This document shows positions 1 to 4,905 of a DNA stretch of 8,384 nt, piece after piece. The stretch spans positions 1 through 8,384 of the forward strand of contig JAFTIQ010000089.1 in the NCBI GenBank assembly GCA_017456805.1, given 5' to 3'. The position numbers and the translations under genes are program-made. The stretch comes from Lentisphaeria bacterium. Lineage in GTDB: Bacteria; Verrucomicrobiota; Lentisphaeria; Victivallales; UBA1829. Every line of letters begins with the position of its first letter. The stretch's first letter is position 1. The notes under the pieces are model-generated. The model was not told the DNA's origin. It searched no databases and saw only the letters and a list, made by a program, of their open reading frames with translations.

Positions 1-517
1 GATTGTGGAAGCTGTGAACGGACTGGACAAAGCCAAGCTTTATACGGGGATTGTCAGCGCCGGTGCTGCGATCGGCGGCGTTGTGTCGGGCGTTCTTGTC
101 GGCTGGCTCTGTGATAAATATTCTGTTTATAAGCTGCTGCTTCCTGTTTTGGGGTTGAGTTTTGCTGCGATGGCAGTACATGCTTTTTCGCCCAATATCT
201 GGGTTTTGATCATCAGCCGTTTCTTTGTATTTTTCGCGGCGGGGGGGATTCAGCCGATCCTTCAGATTATTCTTTCCCGGATCACGGCTCCGGAATTGCG
301 CGGCAGTTATTTTGGATTGACAGCCAGTATCAATCAGGTTGGCGGGCTGATTTGCTTTGCTCTCAGCGGGGTGGTTGCCTACTTCCTGAGCGTTCGCTGG
401 ATCTTTTTCACCTCTGCGATTTTCTACCTTTTGATGATTCCGATGGCAATTCCGATGATCAGGACTTGTCTGAAAGAAGAGGTCAAATATCATAAAAGGG
501 AAGAGGAAAAAAATTGA
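1..517 (+). CDS. MFS transporter, MdtG-like, C-terminal half (5' end outside window)
   Basis: Only the last ~171 codons are visible. The frame is open through base 2, so the GTG at base 5 is most likely an internal valine rather than the start. The fragment has five hydrophobic segments (about residues 13-35, 43-61, 65-90, 102-127 and 131-152, counting from base 5), fitting TM8 to TM12 of a 12-helix major facilitator. After the first helix comes a motif-A-like loop, GWLCDKYSVYK (33-43), of the G-x3-D-[KR] type found between TM8 and TM9. The order of motifs, including the glycine-rich RFFVFFAAGGIQP stretch and the ELRGSYFG entry to TM11, resembles the C-terminal half of the drug exporter MdtG. 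The tail (153-170) is charged and lysine/glutamate rich, as expected for a cytoplasmic end. Family assignment is firm. The substrate (drug, sugar or other) cannot be told from this half. No clear terminator follows, so read-through toward nadB is possible. Confidence 0.85.
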   Translation, partial: IVEAVNGLDKAKLYTGIVSAGAAIGGVVSGVLVGWLCDKYSVYKLLLPVLGLSFAAMAVHAFSPNIWVLIISRFFVFFAAGGIQPILQIILSRITAPELRGSYFGLTASINQVGGLICFALSGVVAYFLSVRWIFFTSAIFYLLMIPMAIPMIRTCLKEEVKYHKREEEKN

Positions 518-558
518 AAAATATGAAAGATTTCTCCGGATAAGGCGTTGATTTATGC

Positions 559-586
559 TTGAAAAATAAGAGATCGGGTGTAGATT
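559..586 (+). promoter_or_regulatory. predicted sigma-70-type promoter of nadB
   Basis: A TTGAAA -35 box (559-564) and a TAGATT -10 box (581-586) are separated by 16 bases. Transcription would start near 593 and leave a leader of about 50 bases before the nadB start. The sequence closely resembles the purL promoter at 4834-4862: both have TTGAAAAA and CGGGTGTA(G/T)ATT, with 8 or 9 bases between these blocks. Predicted from sequence only. Confidence 0.6.
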
Positions 587-591
587 ACACC
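577..591. promoter_or_regulatory. inverted repeat over the nadB -10 box, possible operator
   Basis: GGTGTA (577-582) and TACACC (586-591) form a perfect 6-base inverted repeat with a 3-base centre, lying directly on the -10 box. That position would suit a repressor. The repeat lies upstream of the predicted start site, so it would act as DNA rather than as an RNA hairpin. NAD-pathway repressors of several families (NiaR, NrtR, NadQ) act on nadB-type genes, but I cannot assign this site to any of them. A repeat of this size can also arise by chance. The matching purL promoter does not keep the right arm. Confidence 0.3.
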
Positions 592-641
592 AAATGAGTA
601 TTCTCTCTAAAAAAAATCGGAGTCTCTGAGGAATTTGAACA

Positions 642-2306
642 ATGAATGACACAAAAACAGTTTTTTTTGAACATTTGGTCATTGGCAGCGGCCTTGCGGG
701 GTTGACATCTGCTTTGATGCTTGCAGAAAAATCCGAAGGCAGGATTGCAGTTATCACAAAAGGGAAAGTTGATGTTTGCAACTCCCGGCTGGCACAAGGC
801 GGAATTGCCTGCGTGCTGGATGAAGGGGACTCCTTTGATGAACATTTGGCTGATACGTTAAATGCCGGGGATCATCTTTGCAATGCGGCGGCTGTCCGGG
901 AAATCGTCGAAGCCGGACCGGAAAAGGTTCGCTGGCTCCGGGATCTCGGAACCCATTTCACGACCCGCGGAGAAGTTGGAGATGCAACGCCGGATCATCA
1001 GGATGAATTTCATCTCGGAAGAGAAGGCGGACATCACAAACGCCGTGTGATCCACGCCGGGGATATCACCGGTGAAAATGTTCATAACTCCCTGATCGAA
1101 GCCTGTCGGGCAAATAAAAAGATCACGATTTTGGAAGATCATGCTGCGATCGACCTGATCACCAGCCGCAGATTGGGCTGGATCGGGGAAGATCAGTGTC
1201 TCGGAGCCTATGTGCTGGATGCTGCCAGCGGGGATGTGAAAACCTTTGTTGCGTACAGTGTGATCGTTGCAACCGGAGGTGCCGGAAAAGTTTATCTTTA
1301 CACAAGCAATTCTGATATTGCCTGCGGAAGCGGTGTCGCTATGTGCAGCCGTGCGTTTGTTCCTGTTGCGAATATGGAATTTTTCCAGTTCCATCCCACG
1401 GTTCTTTATCATCGCAATGCGAAATCATTTTTGATCAGTGAAGCATTGCGCGGGGAAGGGGGAATCCTGAAAGTTCCCGATGGAAAAGGAAATCTTGTCA
1501 CCTTTATGGAAAATTATCATGAGATGGCAAGTTTGGCGCCCCGTGATGTGGTGGCTCGGGCAATTGATAATGAATTGAAACGCCGGGGAGTTCCCTGTGC
1601 GTATCTTGATATGACAGCGATTCCCAGAGATTTTCTGGTAAAGCGGTTCCCGAATATTTTTGAAAAGTGCATGGCGGTCGGCGTAGATATGTCCAAACAG
1701 CCGATTCCGGTCGTTCCTGCGGCGCACTATTGCTGCGGTGGAGTCAAGACAGATGTCAATGGCTTTACCGGGGTCAAGGGACTTTATGTTTGCGGGGAAG
1801 CCGGATGTACCGGGCTTCATGGAGCAAACCGTCTGGCAAGCAACAGTTTGCTGGAAGCTCTTGTTGTCCCTGATTTTGCCGCAAAACATATTATGGCTCA
1901 TTATGAAGAGCTGAAAAATGAGCGTCCTGCGGGCGTTGTACCTGTCTGGCACAGCGGTCAGGCAAAAGATTCTGATGAACAGGTTGTGATTGAGCACAAC
2001 TGGGAAGAGATCCGCCGTTTCATGTGGGACTATGTTGGAATTGTCCGGACCAATAAACGTCTGGAACGGGCAAAAGCAAGAGTTTCCATGATCCGTAACG
2101 AGATCGATAAATATTATTGGGATTTTCGTATTACCAGAGAGTTGATTGAGTTGAGAAACCTTGCGACTGTTGCAGAGCTGATCATTGATTCTGCCCTGGA
2201 ACGCCGCGAAAGCAGAGGGCTTCATTACAACTCAGATTATCCGGAGCGGAACGCTGCACTCGACGGAGTAGACACTGTTATTACGAGAAGACCTTACAGA
2301 CAATGA
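642..2306 (+). CDS. nadB: L-aspartate oxidase (quinolinate synthase subunit B)
   Basis: This FAD enzyme oxidises L-aspartate to iminoaspartate, which NadA condenses with dihydroxyacetone phosphate to quinolinate in de novo NAD synthesis. In anaerobes fumarate can replace oxygen as electron acceptor. The 554 residues match the usual length (~540). Seen in order: the FAD Rossmann motif GSGLAG (15-20), the FAD-contacting LAQGGIA (50-56), HLGREGGHHKRR (124-135), ATGGAGKVY (210-218), FHPTVLYH (250-257), EALRGEGG (267-274), APRDVVARAID (299-309), AAHYCCGG (360-367), GLHGANRLASNS (391-402), then the helical C-terminal domain with WDYVGIVR. The active-site residues of E. coli NadB (Glu121, His244, Arg290, His351, Arg386) appear to correspond to E128, H251, R301, H362 and R397, so the enzyme should be active. 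The start is supported by a GAGGA ribosome site (628-632) 9 bases upstream. It heads the nadB-pcnB-AlbA_2 cluster. nadA and nadC are not adjacent. Its stop overlaps the pcnB start. Confidence 0.97.
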   Translation: MNDTKTVFFEHLVIGSGLAGLTSALMLAEKSEGRIAVITKGKVDVCNSRLAQGGIACVLDEGDSFDEHLADTLNAGDHLCNAAAVREIVEAGPEKVRWLRDLGTHFTTRGEVGDATPDHQDEFHLGREGGHHKRRVIHAGDITGENVHNSLIEACRANKKITILEDHAAIDLITSRRLGWIGEDQCLGAYVLDAASGDVKTFVAYSVIVATGGAGKVYLYTSNSDIACGSGVAMCSRAFVPVANMEFFQFHPTVLYHRNAKSFLISEALRGEGGILKVPDGKGNLVTFMENYHEMASLAPRDVVARAIDNELKRRGVPCAYLDMTAIPRDFLVKRFPNIFEKCMAVGVDMSKQPIPVVPAAHYCCGGVKTDVNGFTGVKGLYVCGEAGCTGLHGANRLASNSLLEALVVPDFAAKHIMAHYEELKNERPAGVVPVWHSGQAKDSDEQVVIEHNWEEIRRFMWDYVGIVRTNKRLERAKARVSMIRNEIDKYYWDFRITRELIELRNLATVAELIIDSALERRESRGLHYNSDYPERNAALDGVDTVITRRPYRQ

Positions 2307-3517
2307 ATTTTCAACCTCAGATAGCCCCCCACATTACAGAAATCATCGCAGGATTGCAGGAAGCCGGATATGAAGCATATCTGGTCGGCGGCGCTGTGCG
2401 GGATTTTCTGTTGCAGAGACAGCCGAAAGATTATGATATTTCCACTTCAGCCACCCCGGAGGAAGTCAAAAAAGTATTCAAAAAGAACAGAGTCATGATC
2501 ATCGGCAGACGTTTCCGGCTGGTTCATTTTTACCATGGAAATGAGATCATTGAGATCAGCACCTTCCGGAAAAAACCGGAGCCCATTCTTGCCTCCGAGC
2601 GGCCGGCAAAGGTTCAGGATGCTCCCGAAAATATGATCTTTCGTGATAATGAATTCGGAACCGTTCATGAAGATGCCGAACGCCGGGATTTTACTGTCAA
2701 TGCTTTGTTTTATGATCCGGTTCATGATGAACTTTGCGATTTTACCGGAATGGGGGTCGATGATATCAAAAATGGAGTTGTTCGCGCAATCGGAATTCCG
2801 AAAGTCCGTTTTGAAGAGGATCCGGTCCGGATCCTCCGTGCGTTGAAACTGGTTGGGCAATATGGATTTACCCTGGAGCCGGAAACGGAAAAAGCTCTCC
2901 GGGAGTCGCTGGAACTGATCACCCTTGCCTCTGATTCCAGAATGACCCTTGAGATGGAAAAGATTTTAAAGAATCCATACGGAGAAAAAATTCTCGAAGT
3001 ATTTTATGAGTATGGATTTCTGAAATATTTTCTTCCGGAACTTTCCGCTCATTGGCAGAATAAGGATATGGCATACATCCGGGCACTTCTGGCAAAACGG
3101 AATGAACGGATCCGGAACGGCGAATACCGGGAAAGTATTTCTCTTGCATTGTCGATTTTCTCAGCTCCCGCCGCAGCAAGATGGATCGCTTCCGCAAAAC
3201 GGAAAGAGATTCAGACAAAAGCCTTCCGTCTGGAAATGGAAGATCTGGTTGCCTCAATTCTTTTGCCCCGGCACCCAACCCGCAGAGCCATCGGTGCGGC
3301 TGTAAGAACACTGCTCCTCCAGCCTGATTTTACTTCCAATGATCCAAAAGTTCAGGAGGATTTGAAGCGGCATCCCGGATATGCTCATGCACGGGAACTT
3401 GCTTACATAAAGAATCAGGTTCAGCCCTTCCGGGAGGATTTTGAAGATATTTTTCCACCCTCTCATAAAGAGTACCGCAAACACAAAAAATTCCGGAAAC
3501 GGAAGAAAGTGGAATAG
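2303..3517 (+). CDS. pcnB: poly(A) polymerase I family nucleotidyltransferase
   Basis: The protein probably adds 3' poly(A) tails to RNA and so promotes decay by 3' exonucleases. It belongs to the class II polymerase-beta-like superfamily shared with CCA-adding enzymes. The 404-residue product shows GGAVRD (29-34), the metal-binding KDYDIS with D43 and D45, IIGRRFRLVH (66-75), EIIEISTFR (81-89) with the likely third carboxylate E84, ERRDFTVNAL (126-135) and EEDPVRILRALK (171-182). The GRRFRL-H motif followed by a EIIE-TFR strand is the bacterial poly(A) polymerase signature rather than the CCA-adding one. This makes PcnB the better call, though family members are easily confused. The C-terminus (about 387-404) is strongly basic, 10 of 18 residues being K or R, which is common in PcnB and probably aids RNA binding. 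The start overlaps the nadB stop as ATGA, and only a distant GAGAAG (2285-2290) could serve as ribosome site, suggesting translational coupling to nadB. The next gene begins 8 bases after its stop. Confidence 0.9.
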   Translation: MNFQPQIAPHITEIIAGLQEAGYEAYLVGGAVRDFLLQRQPKDYDISTSATPEEVKKVFKKNRVMIIGRRFRLVHFYHGNEIIEISTFRKKPEPILASERPAKVQDAPENMIFRDNEFGTVHEDAERRDFTVNALFYDPVHDELCDFTGMGVDDIKNGVVRAIGIPKVRFEEDPVRILRALKLVGQYGFTLEPETEKALRESLELITLASDSRMTLEMEKILKNPYGEKILEVFYEYGFLKYFLPELSAHWQNKDMAYIRALLAKRNERIRNGEYRESISLALSIFSAPAAARWIASAKRKEIQTKAFRLEMEDLVASILLPRHPTRRAIGAAVRTLLLQPDFTSNDPKVQEDLKRHPGYAHARELAYIKNQVQPFREDFEDIFPPSHKEYRKHKKFRKRKKVE

Positions 3518-3525
3518 GTGAAACA

Positions 3526-4773
3526 ATGTCCGCCGATGCAACAGACTGGAGTTCCATTATTTATAAAGGCGCCGAATCCGATGAACTGGATTACAAGGCC
3601 GCTCAGAATTGGAATGAACTTTCAAGAGGCGGACGTGCGAAATTCGTCCGGCATTGCCTGGCGCTTGCCAACACAAAAGGCGGCTATATCGTTGTCGGGG
3701 TAGGTGAGGATTCCAACGGAAGACCAGTCGAATTCACCGGGTTGACTGAAGAGGAAAGCAAGTCTTTTGATCCGACAACTGTCGGTAATTTTATCACCCG
3801 TTTTTCAGATCCGCCCATTGATTTTACCCTGGAACGCCCGGTTGTTGATGGGAAATGTTATGCTGTTTTTGCGGTGAAACCCTTCCGGGAACTGCCTCAT
3901 GTCTGCCCTTCCAATTGCGAAACGGAACTGTTGCGTGGAGTTTTTTACATCCGGACGAAAGATGCTTCCAGCCGTCCGGCATATCGGGCAACGGAACTTC
4001 ATTCGATCATTCAGCGGGCTCTGAGAAATCAGCGGGAAATGCTGGGCAGAATGCTCCGGGGGATTCTTTATGAAAACAATTTAACAGGCAATGAAACAGC
4101 TTCAGACAGCTCCTTTTTTTCGGAAGATCTTCTTCACTCCCGGATGTTTTTTGAAAAGAGAGTTCCGAAAAATAAATCGGCGTACCTCTTTGAGTTTTTT
4201 ATTGTTCCCCCGAAATATAATGCGGATCTGCTTCAGCTTTCCACTGTCAAAAAGGCGGTGGAAGATACCGTTTCCCTTTATCCCGGAGCTTCCAGTCTGG
4301 CAGCTTTTGATTTTCCGGACACTTATTTTACCAATACAAGTTTACGGGGATTCAATACTGCCGGAAATGTCATGATCCAGTTATGGAAAACCGGACTGCT
4401 TCATTTTGCCGGAGAGTTTCCTGTTGAGAATCAGGGGGATGTATCCTTTGCTGTGTTGGTTTCATTTCTTGCAAAATCGGTTTCATTTGCTGCACAGTAC
4501 TATTCCTTCCTCGGTTTTTCAGAGGAGCTTCTCAGTTTGAACTTCAAGATCAGGAACGCGGAAGATCTGCAATTGATTCCGGGAAATGGGCTGCAGGGGC
4601 GCTGCCGGATCCCTGAAATAGAAATTCATTTTGAACGGTCGGCTTCTGATCTTGTCAGCGGTTGTGAATACCATACAGTCAGATTCCTGCGGTCCGTTTT
4701 TGAGCGGTTCAATATAGAAAATTTAAATGACGAATATTTTCTGTCGTTAGTGAAAGAATCTTTGCAAAGATGA
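3526..4773 (+). CDS. AlbA_2 (Schlafen-type) domain protein, function unknown
   Basis: The N-terminal part (about residues 18-150) fits the AlbA_2 putative nucleic-acid-binding domain, also called the Schlafen AlbA_2 domain. It has the opening E-L-D-Y-K (20-24, equivalent to the usual E-x-L-E-[FY]-K), then LALANTKGGYIVVGVGED (45-62), a strand pair YAVFAVKP (112-119), and a late GVFYIRTKDASSRPA (138-152) matching the family's G-x-Y-x-R ending. Members are annotated as transcriptional regulators, ATP-binding proteins or defence-associated proteins, but few have a known role. Residues about 160-185 are a basic, possibly amphipathic helix. Residues about 215-400 form a predicted mixed alpha/beta region I cannot assign, with an IQLWKTGLLHF strand-turn-strand (284-294). 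No signal peptide or membrane segment is seen, so it is probably cytoplasmic. The start is supported by AGGTG (3516-3520), 5 bases upstream and overlapping the pcnB stop. As third gene of the cluster it could act on RNA or on transcription, but this is inference from position only. Confidence 0.8.
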   Translation: MSADATDWSSIIYKGAESDELDYKAAQNWNELSRGGRAKFVRHCLALANTKGGYIVVGVGEDSNGRPVEFTGLTEEESKSFDPTTVGNFITRFSDPPIDFTLERPVVDGKCYAVFAVKPFRELPHVCPSNCETELLRGVFYIRTKDASSRPAYRATELHSIIQRALRNQREMLGRMLRGILYENNLTGNETASDSSFFSEDLLHSRMFFEKRVPKNKSAYLFEFFIVPPKYNADLLQLSTVKKAVEDTVSLYPGASSLAAFDFPDTYFTNTSLRGFNTAGNVMIQLWKTGLLHFAGEFPVENQGDVSFAVLVSFLAKSVSFAAQYYSFLGFSEELLSLNFKIRNAEDLQLIPGNGLQGRCRIPEIEIHFERSASDLVSGCEYHTVRFLRSVFERFNIENLNDEYFLSLVKESLQR

Positions 4774-4790
4774 TCTTTGCCGTTTTTTTT
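4764..4790 (+). terminator. intrinsic terminator of the nadB-pcnB-AlbA_2 cluster
   Basis: GCAAAGA (4764-4770) pairs with TCTTTGC (4774-4780) around a 3-base loop. After two bases comes a run of eight T (4783-4790). The loop is exactly the TGA stop codon of the upstream gene, so the hairpin starts inside its last codons. The 7-bp stem is short but is followed by a good T-run. An overlapping palindrome TCTTTGCAAAGA (4759-4770) could compete with it. Confidence 0.6.
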
Positions 4791-4807
4791 CAAAAAAAAG
4801 CTATAAT
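4777..4807 (+). promoter_or_regulatory. possible second, distal promoter for purL
   Basis: A perfect TATAAT (4802-4807) lies just after an A8 tract (4792-4799). The only nearby -35 candidate is TTGCCG (4777-4782), 19 bases upstream and overlapping the terminator hairpin, so the pairing is poor. The perfect -10 box may be real, or it may only reflect an AT-rich gap. The promoter at 4834-4862 is the stronger candidate. Confidence 0.25.
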
Positions 4808-4833
4808 ACTCCGGAAATAGTTCATATTTCATG

Positions 4834-4862
4834 TTGAAAAACTTCCTATCCGGGTGTATATT
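4834..4862 (+). promoter_or_regulatory. predicted sigma-70-type promoter of purL
   Basis: TTGAAA (4834-4839) and TATATT (4857-4862) are separated by the ideal 17 bases. The predicted start near 4869 leaves a leader of about 37 bases, too short for a purine riboswitch. The block CGGGTGTATATT (4851-4862) and the TTGAAAAA (4834-4841) recur almost unchanged in the nadB promoter. Confidence 0.65.
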
Positions 4863-4905
4863 TCCACGTATTTGCAAAACATAAAAATCCAATTGGGAGA
4901 TACGA

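Noticed and set aside
518..641. Terminator or small gene between the transporter and nadB
   Set aside because: No stable hairpin followed by a T-run is visible, and no open frame with a ribosome site. The gap is explained by the nadB promoter and leader.
858..2225. Two long - strand open frames opposite nadB
   Set aside because: They are in codon register with nadB and are explained by rare TTA/CTA/TCA use. They have no family features.
4861..4881. Possible PurR-type operator at the purL start site (TTTGCAAA)
   Set aside because: TTTGCAAA at 4871 is palindromic, but it does not fit the 16-base PurR consensus, and the same 8-mer also occurs at 4761 inside the upstream gene.
4869..4905. Purine riboswitch in the purL leader
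   Set aside because: The predicted leader is only about 37 bases, too short for a purine aptamer plus expression platform.
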